From Conidiobolus incongruus B7586 (Eukaryota; Entomophthoromycota; Entomophthoromycetes; Entomophthorales; Conidiobolaceae), in the NCBI GenBank assembly GCA_000697335.1, contig JNEM01009891.1:1-12251 (forward strand): a stretch of 12,251 nt of DNA, given 5' to 3'. Below are positions 1 to 8,040 of this stretch, in pieces. Below the pieces are notes generated by a model, which was given only the letters and a program-made list of their open reading frames with translations, made no database searches and had not been told where the DNA came from. The position numbers and the translations under genes were made by a program. Numbering within the stretch: the stretch's first letter is position 1; every line of letters begins with the position of its first letter.

Positions 1-696
1 CCCATTGCAGTGTCTCACGTTACTTCTGATCAATTTGCTAAGATGAATCCTCACCCTGAAAAGACTGGCAATATAGTTTGGGATCAGATTACTGATATGG
101 TTGAATTACGCAATAATTTACACAACTCTTTCATGACTCTAGAAGAAGTACTCAAGGTACTACCATCGGGTGTTGGAATTAATGTTGACCTACGTTATCC
201 CACTGATGACGACGCTGCTCAACTCAATCTCGGATGGGTCCACGACATTAACGAATTTGTCGATAGTATCCTCAAAACCATATATCGTGCCAACAAGGGA
301 CGTAGTATTATTTTTTCTTGTTTCAACCCTCTCATTTGTAACAGTCTTAACTGGAAACAACCAAATTATGCCGTCTTCCTTAGCACATTTGCTGGTTGGA
401 AACGATTAGCATCAGGCCAAGAAAATTGGGTGGAAGATATTAGACAAACATGCATCAAAGAAACTGTTAAATTCTGTAAGCGTAATAACTTACTGGGAGT
501 CATGTGTCTTGCGACTCCTTTGGTTGAAGTGCCTGAAATCGTTCGTTACATCAAGCAAAGTGGTCTCATTCTAGCCAGCTTTGGCGACTATAATCTCAAG
601 AGCTCCAATCTAACAGATCAATACAATAATGGTGTAGATGCTATCATGGTGAATGGTATAATATCGTACGGTGGTGGTAGAAATAATATTTTTTAG
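1..696 (+). CDS. Glycerophosphodiester phosphodiesterase (GDPD) domain protein, Gde1/Pho81-like, 3' end only
   Basis: The reading frame is open from the first base (CCC ATT GCA GTG) to TAG at 694-696, so this is the C-terminal 231 residues of a gene whose start lies outside the window. GDPD enzymes hydrolyse glycerophosphodiesters such as glycerophosphocholine to glycerol-3-phosphate and an alcohol. In fungi the Gde1/Pho81 group puts this domain after SPX and ankyrin regions. Family landmarks seen in order are a short MTLEEVLK helix, GINVDLRYP (the position of the usual NIEIKYP strand), NEFVDSILKTIY, RSIIFSCFNPLICNSLNWKQPNYAVFLST, VPEIVRYIKQSGLILASFGDYN and GVDAIMVNGII near the end. The usual Glu of the NIEIK strand is Asp here and the Lys is Arg, and the late 'VD' is 'VN', so activity may be altered. 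The SPX and ankyrin parts cannot be seen. The domain call is firm; the subfamily and the activity are inferred. Confidence 0.85.
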   Translation, partial: PIAVSHVTSDQFAKMNPHPEKTGNIVWDQITDMVELRNNLHNSFMTLEEVLKVLPSGVGINVDLRYPTDDDAAQLNLGWVHDINEFVDSILKTIYRANKGRSIIFSCFNPLICNSLNWKQPNYAVFLSTFAGWKRLASGQENWVEDIRQTCIKETVKFCKRNNLLGVMCLATPLVEVPEIVRYIKQSGLILASFGDYNLKSSNLTDQYNNGVDAIMVNGIISYGGGRNNIF

Positions 697-726
697 TTTT
701 ATTACAATTTCGGATTCATATAAATA

Positions 727-747
727 ATATATATATATATATATATA
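727..747. repeat. (AT)n microsatellite, 21 nt
   Basis: An uninterrupted alternating A/T run about 30 nt after the GDPD stop codon. Similar runs lie in every main spacer on the left and centre of the window, which suggests slippage in AT-rich DNA and not a specific signal. Confidence 0.9.
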
Positions 748-1544
748 AGCATCTATGATTATATTGAAGAAATGTCATGTGTTAAATCTCAAATAGGGAA
801 TTATATACTCGCTTCCTTCAAATTTACAAATTAATATATTTTTTTCAACGAATGTAATTTTTCATCAAATTGTTATTTTAATATAAATTCCTCAGAATTT
901 GTATAAAATTGATAAAATGCAATATTGATTTTATCCGCAGCTGATTGAGTTTAATATGGGAATTTTTAAGAAGAGAAAAATTAAATCTTTTATTTCATTA
1001 ATACAATATGGTAAAGATGTTTTCTTATTTATTATTTGAATTTTAAATTTTTTAGAAAATTTTCAAAAATCTTGAAATTATTATTGAATAGAGGATGCTC
1101 AAGAAATGTATATTAAGAATATAGTTTAAAAACTTGTATTTGAGGTTTTTAAAGATTTTAATTACATTTGAGAATGAAAATTGAATCATATGATAAAATA
1201 TGAGATTTAAAAAATAATATTTAATTAAACTGAAAATTCAAACTCAAGATATTTAATAAAATCAAATGTTATAGATTCAATTTCATATTTGACTGTATGA
1301 AATTTTTTGAATTTTAGTATTAATATCACAATGAAACGCCTTTAAATATTTTTGAATCTTACAAATTCCTAGTAAATTATATATGACCCTTTTAATTCCT
1401 GCTCAAATACTCTCATATAACTAACAAATAATTCATTAAAAAATTATTGAAAAAATTAGGTAGTGTTCGTCAACATTTAGAATTCATCAATCAGAAAATT
1501 TGTATAATTAATTACAGTAATTGATGATAAATTCAATTTTGATA

Positions 1545-1570
1545 ATATATATATATATATATATATATAT
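1545..1570. repeat. (AT)n microsatellite, 26 nt
   Basis: The longest pure alternating A/T run in the window, about 300 nt upstream of the transcription factor-like gene. It is likely to vary in length between strains. No function can be assigned. Confidence 0.9.
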
Positions 1571-1851
1571 CATTCGAAAAGAATATGAATAATATATTTT
1601 AAATTAATAATATGTTTATACTAAATAGTTTTTCTATTTATATGAATAAAATTGAAAAAATACTTAAATTTGTCAATACCAGGATTTAAATTTAAGCTTG
1701 ACATATTGATCTAATGATTTCATATAAATTAAATTCAGTTACTATTATTACATTCAGTTTTGTATACAATCCCAAATTTGAAAATATAATTGCTTTCATG
1801 ATGATCAATTTGAGAACTATTTAATCAATTTTCTTTGAGCACTTAATTACA

Positions 1852-1866
1852 ATGTCAACTCAATAA
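1852..1866 (+). promoter_or_regulatory. Four-codon upstream ORF (MSTQ) before the transcription factor-like gene
   Basis: ATG TCA ACT CAA TAA ends 10 nt before the main ATG at 1877 and is in a different frame. If the mRNA starts upstream of 1852, ribosomes would meet this ATG first and would then have to reinitiate or leak past it. The transcript start is unknown, so a regulatory role is only a possibility. Confidence 0.35.
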
Positions 1867-1876
1867 ATTTATAAAT

Positions 1877-3580
1877 ATGACAGAGTTTAAAATTATCCAA
1901 TATGATAAATCACCCAAATCAAATAAAATTGTCGGTATTAAAAGATATACTTCTCCAGATGACCGTGGTGGAGTTACTTTAAAAGCTATGGAGGGTAGGG
2001 TAGCTGAAATGGAGCAACTTTTAGCAGTTCTTGGTCAACATATAAATTCAAATGAATGGGATCCTCATAATGGGATTACAAAATCTACTTTTCAGAATTT
2101 AATTCAAGAATGCAGAAAACAAAATATTTTCAAATCTAGAAATCTCATAAAAAGTCGATGTCAAAGCCCCGACACTATCATAACAAAAAATGCATTTGCG
2201 AAGGCTTTAAATTTCTGGTATCAAAACCATAATTTGTATCCCACTCTATCTAGCTCAATAACGAGTAATAAAATGATGGAAACTGTATATTTTTCTTATT
2301 TCAAAGAGTTTGATCCTTACCAGATATATTTTACTCCAGAAGCCTTCTTTCAATCGATTATAAATAATAAAGGAGGAAGTCTTTTAGGACCTGCTACAAC
2401 CGCTCTTTCACTTCGAGTCGCTCGCTTACAAAATAGTAGCTTTGATTTTAGATTGGATTACCTTTACCAACAGTGCTTGACACTTATTCAAGCTAATCTT
2501 CCAGAGTCTTATTCTAACCCCAGTTTGGAAAATACCATTGCTATGATGTTTTTAAGCCTTCATAGACTTTCATTTGCTGATTCATATGGTTTCTTGAATT
2601 ATTTTTCTATTGCTTGTAGGATGGCGTTATTGCTCGAATTTCACACTGCAAGAGATCTTTTTAAGATTCATCCCAAAGGAACCGAAAAATGGTATGAGTT
2701 GAATAAAAAAGATGTTATATGGCAGGTTTTGGCTTCTGTTGACTCCTTTTTATCTATTATTTGTGGTTTACCTTCCCAATTTCCCAAATCCACCAGATGG
2801 TTAAAAAATGGCCAAATTGAAGAGACACTCCGTTATATTAATGCAACGCCTTTTTTTGCCATTCCAACAAATCCCCCTAAATTCATCAGTAGCTTAGATT
2901 ATATAACTCCCGCCATTGAAGAAGTGAACCTCATATCGATACATATTATCAACCATGTTAAATCCATTCAAGAGAAATACTCTCATCTAGATAATCTCAA
3001 GAATATTCCCCTTCAGGAAGTCTTTCTACCAAATAATGTATTCAATGAATGTCTCAAACTTTATAAAGTCGTTCAAACATCGTTGATTAATCAATATACA
3101 AAAGAGACTATGAAAAATTACATTGAAGAAACAGATGAGCATAATGGTTTCTTAAGGTTAATCGACAATATAGTTCAAGCCCTTGTCCTTGTAATGAAGT
3201 TCCATTACCCACACCTTCTTATATATCCTCAGCCAGTAATTATGCCATCATCATTTACACCTCGCCTTACCAAAGTCACGGAACAAATCATAGGCATATT
3301 TAATGACTATATCCAATTGAAACCCAAAAATACAGAAGTCAGGTGCCCTATTCAAGTGGATCATCTATGGTCATGTTTATTTAGTTGTTTAAATTTATCT
3401 CTGCACAATCCCTCTAAACGCATTAATGGTCTCATTGAAAGATGCATCTTTTTATTGTCAGAGAAACCAGACAATCATATTACAATGCATAAAACTTCAG
3501 ATCTGCCTAACTACCTGAAACGGTATGGTCACAGTATTGATCAATATTCTTCATCAACTTCATCTCCACCATCTTTATAA
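1877..3580 (+). CDS. Fungal transcription factor 'middle homology' domain protein lacking a Zn2Cys6 cluster
   Basis: A single open exon of 567 residues. Residues about 134-305 resemble the fungal-specific transcription factor domain (Pfam Fungal_trans type): a VYFSYFKEFDPYQIYF opening, an ATTALSLRVARL helix, a leucine-rich AMMFLSLHRLSF...ACRMALLLEFH section, and KKDVIWQVLASVDSFLSIICGLPSQFP at 277-303, which matches the family's 'rrrvWW..f.lDr.ls...GrP' block. Residues about 33-53 (VTLKAMEGRVAEMEQLLAVLG) resemble the coiled coil that normally follows the zinc cluster. No Cys appears before residue 95, so the DNA-binding cluster itself is absent. In-frame TAA at 1844-1846 precedes the ATG, and no AG acceptor lies between them, which supports the start at 1877. 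A CAG at 1881-1883 could in principle accept an upstream exon, but no cysteine-rich exon is visible in the 1.2 kb spacer. The tail is Ser-rich (SSSTSSPPSL). It probably acts in the nucleus as a regulator or partner; target unknown. Confidence 0.82.
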   Translation: MTEFKIIQYDKSPKSNKIVGIKRYTSPDDRGGVTLKAMEGRVAEMEQLLAVLGQHINSNEWDPHNGITKSTFQNLIQECRKQNIFKSRNLIKSRCQSPDTIITKNAFAKALNFWYQNHNLYPTLSSSITSNKMMETVYFSYFKEFDPYQIYFTPEAFFQSIINNKGGSLLGPATTALSLRVARLQNSSFDFRLDYLYQQCLTLIQANLPESYSNPSLENTIAMMFLSLHRLSFADSYGFLNYFSIACRMALLLEFHTARDLFKIHPKGTEKWYELNKKDVIWQVLASVDSFLSIICGLPSQFPKSTRWLKNGQIEETLRYINATPFFAIPTNPPKFISSLDYITPAIEEVNLISIHIINHVKSIQEKYSHLDNLKNIPLQEVFLPNNVFNECLKLYKVVQTSLINQYTKETMKNYIEETDEHNGFLRLIDNIVQALVLVMKFHYPHLLIYPQPVIMPSSFTPRLTKVTEQIIGIFNDYIQLKPKNTEVRCPIQVDHLWSCLFSCLNLSLHNPSKRINGLIERCIFLLSEKPDNHITMHKTSDLPNYLKRYGHSIDQYSSSTSSPPSL

Positions 3581-3804
3581 CCTTCTTTCGATCGAAATAT
3601 TAGTAGAATGTTATAGTATATAATTCCAAGCGAATTCAAAAACGAATAATAACAATTATTTTTTCCATTTATGTTAACTATTTCCGTAATCTAGCTATAT
3701 TTTAATACATTTTTATTGAATTTTTTCAATTTTACTCTTGGCTTGATTTTCTACTTTGTGTACATAATTGAATTATATTTAATTTTTAATAGCTTTATTG
3801 AAAG

Positions 3805-3825
3805 TATATATATATATATATATAT
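3805..3825. repeat. (TA)n microsatellite, 21 nt
   Basis: A pure alternating T/A run about 225 nt downstream of the transcription factor-like stop codon. Confidence 0.9.
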
Positions 3826-4690
3826 TGAAGCAATTTGAAAAAAATCACTTCAATAATCATAATCTAAAACTAAATAGATAATTAATACATAGTAATATTG
3901 GTGATAATTTTTTAAAATTAATAAACTTTTATCAAAATATCTTAAGGGAATATAGTGAGTGATTTTAATTGTTGAAAACAATTGAAATAACTTTGTTAGT
4001 AAATTTAGATTGATATAATCAAATGAATTAATATATCCTGAAAATATAGCGAATAAAATTAACAATTAAAATATTATTTGATGATTCGATGGTTTGCTTA
4101 ATAAGGTGTAATTACAATATTATTAAATATTTTATTGGAATATACAATTCCATTTCTAGATAACTATTGTTCATAAAATATGTTTCGTTTACATTGACAA
4201 AAATATATTTAGTAAATTATTTTTATATTGTAATTTTACAAATATTGTTTGAAACTGTAACTAAAAAGGGATATTTGTTGAAATACTCAAATTGATAATT
4301 ATCACCGAAAATAAAAAGATACTTGATTAGAGTATTCTTTGAACAGAGTCAGCAATTTAATACAAAGATTAATTAATTTTATTGTATTTTTGTTAGATAA
4401 TTTATTTTTAACTCAAATAAACTTAATAGCAAAATTAAAGCAAATTCATCTTGTTAATATAACTGATCAGTAGGTTGAGTGTGAAATGAGTAAATAGTTT
4501 TTGATCAAAATGTATATTCAGGATCCTGTGAAAACCTTTGACATTTTTAGTAGAGCAAGGAAAGTCAAAAATTTAATTATAGTAAATTTATCAAATAAGA
4601 TAAGTTTTATTAGTATATTTGTAGTAATTAAGGATGGAGTTGGTATTTTAAATGAAATATATTAGATGGATTAATGTATTTTAGCAATCA

Positions 4691-4783
4691 AAAAACTATA
4701 GCATATTGATTTTAAGGTATTAAGTTATCCGTATAATGTTGTTTATATTCAAAACCAAAAGATTATAGCATATACTTGATTTT
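4691..4783. repeat. Imperfect direct repeat in the 3' region of the NTF2-like gene
   Basis: Two related stretches of about 23 and 27 nt lie at 4691-4713 and 4757-4783. They share the core TATAGCATAT followed by TGATTTT on the plus strand. They fall just after the stop codon of the minus-strand gene, so both would be in its 3' UTR. Chance similarity in AT-rich DNA cannot be excluded. Confidence 0.4.
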
Positions 4784-4788
4784 GTTTC

Positions 4789-7666
4789 TTAGATATTCAT
4801 TTGATCATTATTGCTAGAGGGACGCAAAGATCTAAAATCATGTAAATAATAATATATATTATAATATGTTAAAAGACTTACTTGGCCCAGCTTTCGACAA
4901 TTTTATCTTGAACATTTTTAACTGGTTTCCTTTGTGATTCAACTGGTTTGGGTTGAAAGCTGATTTGTGAGGTTAATAATCCTCGACTGGGGGTTGGTTT
5001 GGGAGGAGTTTGAGTTACACTGACAGGAACGTGAGCTCTCTGGGGCGATTTGAAAGCTTCGGGATTGGATCCAGGCGTTCCAATAGTAAAGTGACTTGCA
5101 AATTGATCTTTACTTGCTGGTGATTTAGGCGTGCTTGACTCTTTAACCCAGTTTGAAATGGGACGACCAGGAGAAGTGGTGCTAGATGGGTTGGATTTAT
5201 TAGATTGGGAACTATTTGGTCTAGGAGACAAAATTTGTGTACGAGTAGGGGGAGATTTGACACTGTCTTTAGGAGATAAGACCTTTGTACGGTTTGGTGG
5301 AGATTTTACATTGGGTTTGGGTGGGTTGGTAGTTGAACTGCTTCCAGTTGGACGAGCATTATCGCGTGTTCTGGAATTATTATTAGATTTGATTATAGAA
5401 GGTTTAGCTTTAACTTGGGGCGATGATAAAACAGATTTGATGGATGTAGCTTGAGTAGGTGGTGAACGGATGTTGATTATTTTTTTAGGAGTATCAGTTT
5501 TAGTTTGTGATGCAGTTGAAACTTTGGAAGGGATAGTGGTTTCCTTTTGGACTTGTTCTTCTAATAAAGTTGAGTTATTGATATTTGATTCGGATTGTTG
5601 ATCCAAATGATTTCCATCGACATTGTTTACTTGTGATGCTATTAATTTTTCAATTGGCTTTTGGTTGTCATTGGCTTGAGATACTTCAGTTTTATCAGCT
5701 TGTTCTTGGCTGTCGTTAACCTGGGATGCTTCAGTTTGCTCAGCTTGTTCTTGGTTGTCGTTAACCTGGGATACTTCAGTTTGCTCAGCTTGTTCTTGAT
5801 TGTCATTAACTTGAGATACTTCAGTTTGCTCAGCTTGTTCTTGGCTGTCGTTAACCTGGGATACTTCAGTTTGCTCATCTTGTTCTTGGTTGTCATTAAC
5901 TTGAGATGCTTCAGTTTTATCTGTTTGATCTTGTAGGTCATTATGTTGGTTTATCTCAGTTTCCTTAATTGGCTCTTGGACACTGTCAACTTGATGAGCT
6001 TCGGTAATTTCAACTTGTGGATTCATATTATTTTGTTGGATATGTTCAGATTTGCTAGTGCTTTCTACAATATCATTACTTGCAATCAATTCATGATCAT
6101 TAGGAAAATCCATTTCTTGTTGTGAGGATGTTGAGACTTCTGGTTCAGGTTCAAATTGAGATTCTTTTGATTCAATTTCTTGATCAATAATATTATCTTG
6201 TTGAATTTCATCAACAGGTTCCGGCATTTGAATGGGGTTTGAGAGTGTTTGTTGATCTAAATATGATATAAATAAAGCTATAAGTTAAATATTAAATTAA
6301 TAATACCTAGCTGATTAGCTTCGATACTTTCAGTGTTTTGCTCAACTTCGCCTTGAGTGTCAATAGCATCGTTACTATCAATAAGAGATTCTTCATGAAT
6401 GGGAGCTCCAAGAACATCGCCAAGAATAACAGCTTGTTCACCGTTAATAATATCTTGTTGATTTTCTAATTTATCATTATCAGAGCTTTTTTCGAATTGA
6501 GATTCATCAACAAAATCAATTAAATTTGGACTACTTTCAGTAGCAGTAACGTCGTTTTGTTGATGGTCTGTGGATGTATCTTCTTTTAATAATGGTTCAT
6601 CGACTTGATTGGTTGAATGATCAATTTCATATCCAGGTTCAATATTATTATTTTGTTCATTATTCAAAGAATTTGACTGATAATTATCTGCTGATGAATT
6701 TATATATTCTATTAGTTTTAAATTAAAAACTTTTATAAAATACAAATTAAATAATACCTGAAGATTCTTCATGCTGATTAATATCAATGACTGAAGTATT
6801 AACATCTTCGCGTTGGATAGTAGATTCAGTTAACTCACTATGATTTGAAACATCATTGTTATCTTCAGAAAGTACAGCATTATTTTGGAGTAAACTGTCC
6901 TGATCATCAGTTTTGACTTCATGAAATTGGAATGATTGTGGATTAGGAGAGAGATCTGTTGGAGTTAATGGATTATCGATTGTATTGATTGATTTATCAG
7001 GAGTTTCTGATCGATTTGGTGCATCTAATTTCTGTTATATATGATATTGAAATAGATAATTAAAACAAAATATACCTTGATGTTCTGAGAGAGATGGTGT
7101 AGATTCCAAATCATTAGTTTGTAATTCAGAAGATAAAGCAACACCTTCAGAAACGTTTTCTTTAGGAGGATTTAATTTTTCTAATTGTCTTAAGAGGTTT
7201 TCATGGTCCCATTCCAATTTGACAAGTGCAAGCTGATTATCTGAGAATTGAGCAGTAATTTTCTATGTAATAAAAATATTAAATAGAATATAGAGGGAAT
7301 ATATATTTTACATACCAAGTCCAATTCAAAAAGATGGCCCCTAACATCAACTCCTGTATAATCTTGACCAATTAACCATTCACACTCGCTTTTTCCAGGT
7401 TTTACTCTGACTTTGCTAGTTTCGATAATTGAATTATTCGCAATGTCCATTTTACTAGAAGTAAATTCCATATGAAAGTCATCGTTTTCTTGAAAAATCA
7501 AATCAAGGAATTTGACAACATCATAACTTCCTTGTAAGAAAAAGTCGGTGTTGGGACAGATTAAGCTTAAAACAGGTGAATAAAAAGAAGGAGGTAACGC
7601 GGAAGAGTCCATTTTTAGTGTGATCCATTGAGGGATCAATTCATCATTTAGTCCATCAGCTGCCAT
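4789..7666 (-). CDS. NTF2-like/SnoaL-like domain protein with long repetitive disordered tail; six exons, 874 residues
   Basis: Reconstructed exons, in order, are 7666-7316, 7262-7076, 7024-6758, 6708-6307, 6256-4882 and 4831-4789 (351, 187, 267, 402, 1375 and 43 nt; 2625 in total, an exact multiple of three). The introns are 53, 51, 49, 50 and 50 nt, with donors GTATGT, GTATAT, GTATTA, GTATTA and GTAAGT, and all end in TAG. Residues about 10-147 look like an NTF2-like/SnoaL-like cone: LIFQENDDFHMEF, GVDVRGHLFELDLKITAQFSDNQ, and the closing LEWDHENLLRQLEKL (133-147), matching the family's 'YWD...LLrQLG' ending. Residues about 180-640 are acidic and rich in Q, E, N, D and S, with eight 15-residue repeats at 490-609. 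Residues about 660-874 are basic and S/T-P rich, with two related motifs VKSPPNRTKVLSPK and VKSPPTRTQILSPR (719-732, 735-748). No signal peptide or membrane segment is visible. The domain fold is a motif-based call; the function is unknown. A scaffold or RNP-type role is speculation from the architecture. Confidence 0.82.
4832..4881 (-). other. Final 50-nt intron, with an in-frame stop inside its donor
   Basis: The sequence reads GCC AA|GTAAGT...GATTTTAG|A TCT TTG. The donor is the best in the gene, and the length and TAG acceptor match the other four introns. Splicing joins AA+A as Lys and continues SLRPSSNNDQMNI to TAA at 4789-4791. If the intron is retained, the TAA within GTAAGT stops the protein at ESWAK, 861 residues instead of 874. 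Confidence 0.75.
5637..5996 (-). repeat. Coding minisatellite: eight tandem 45-bp units (15 residues each)
   Basis: Within exon 5, residues 490-609 of the protein are eight units close to SQVNDNQEQAEQTEV. The five central units are nearly identical and differ mainly N/S, A/D, V/A and EQ/DK. The first two (HQVDSVQEPIKETEI, NQHNDLQDQTDKTEA) and the last (SQANDNQKPIEKLIA) are diverged. The DNA is also highly similar between central units, which points to recent expansion from the middle. Because the unit is a multiple of three and carries few stops, long open frames also appear on the other strand and in a shifted frame. They are by-products. Confidence 0.92.
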
Positions 7667-7860
7667 AGTCGATTAAAATTCAATTGAATATTAAAACTAC
7701 TATTATATTTTAATGAATTAAAGTGGCAAATGTGCAGTGGTATGAACAGTAAAAAAGAATTTTGTTGCATTTTATATATCAATAGGTGAAGCATTTTAGC
7801 TCCTTTTTCAATTTGACTTAGTTGAGATGAAATCGACCAATCATATCGGCCTCTACCTCC
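7667..7860 (-). promoter_or_regulatory. Probable 5' UTR/promoter of the NTF2-like gene, with inverted CCAAT box
   Basis: The start codon at 7664-7666 is the first ATG of an open exon in good coding sequence. About 170 nt upstream lies CCAAT at 7837-7841 on the plus strand (ATTGG on the gene strand) within a locally more GC-rich stretch at about 7825-7870. In fungi, CCAAT boxes bound by the HAP/NF-Y complex act in either orientation. A minus-strand ATG frame from 7872 overlaps the real start and is probably not translated. Confidence 0.35.
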
Positions 7861-8040
7861 AAGTTGGATCATTCTCCACCAATTTTATTTGATGTTAAAT
7901 TGAATTTGTATGACCTTACTTTAACTTACCTCAGGTAATCCAATAAGAATTGGGATTAACAAATTAAAATGGGGTTGCATTATTCAATCAGCAAAATCCT
8001 GACGAATAATCTTCATTCAATTTAATCCTGAAATTAAAGT
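7861..8040 (-). other. Possible spliced 5' leader or tiny unrecognised gene upstream of the NTF2-like gene
   Basis: On the minus strand an ATG at 7980-7978 opens MQPHFNLLIPILIGLPE, followed at once by a strong donor GAG|GTAAGT (GT at 7929-7928). The best nearby acceptor gives a 56-nt intron (7874-7929) ending GTGGAG, weaker than the TAG acceptors of the neighbouring gene. Reading on gives only NDPTWR and a stop. A second short frame, MKIIRQDFAD, lies just upstream. This may be a non-coding leader exon of the NTF2-like transcript carrying short upstream ORFs, or a separate micro-gene. I recognise no family. Confidence 0.25.

Larger units (their letters stand above)
697..1876. other. AT-rich intergenic spacer
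   Basis: About 1.2 kb separate the GDPD stop codon from the next start, both genes on the plus strand. I see no ORF with coding character, no tRNA-like stems and no cysteine-rich exon on either strand. It should hold the terminator of the upstream gene and the promoter of the transcription factor-like gene. It contains two pure (TA)n runs, listed separately. Confidence 0.6.
3581..4788. other. Convergent intergenic region
   Basis: This is about 1.2 kb between two genes pointing towards each other, so it should contain both 3' UTRs and both polyadenylation regions. A 71-codon hydrophobic reading frame on the minus strand (3850-4065) has the composition expected by chance in such AT-rich DNA. 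I see no RNA gene. Confidence 0.6.

Noticed and set aside
170-409. A 79-codon frame inside the GDPD gene
   Set aside because: It lies in another frame over a clearly recognisable GDPD domain.
3850-4065. A 71-codon hydrophobic minus-strand frame
   Set aside because: Composition is I/L/Y/N, as expected from random AT-rich DNA. It has no domain and sits in the 3' spacer between convergent genes.
5131-5454. A 107-codon plus-strand frame with Gly/Leu/Asp-rich repeats
   Set aside because: It is antisense to the S/P-rich tail of the minus-strand gene; the repeats mirror the KSPP motifs.
5661-5936. A 91-codon plus-strand frame with repeated FSLLSLFLVVVNLGY, resembling a membrane protein
   Set aside because: It is the antisense of the tandem Q/E-rich repeat in exon 5. 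Its hydrophobicity follows from complementing that repeat, and no splice or start context supports it.
5642-5941. A 99-codon minus-strand frame rich in Lys and Leu
   Set aside because: This is a shifted frame of the same 45-bp repeat, open only because the unit is a multiple of three with few stops.
6278-6805. A 175-codon minus-strand frame as an independent protein
   Set aside because: It is exon 4 with flanking intron sequence translated at both ends; GTATTA...TAG introns on each side join it to exons 3 and 5.
7035-7217. Short minus-strand frame starting MEWDHENLL as a separate gene
   Set aside because: It is the interior of exon 2 read through into intron 2. Splicing places it in frame within the NTF2-like protein.
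7648-7872. A 74-codon minus-strand frame beginning MIQLGGRGRYDWS that runs over the NTF2-like start
   Set aside because: It overlaps the real start codon in another frame and loses coding character after the first 25 codons. The GC-richer start is better explained as promoter/CCAAT sequence.
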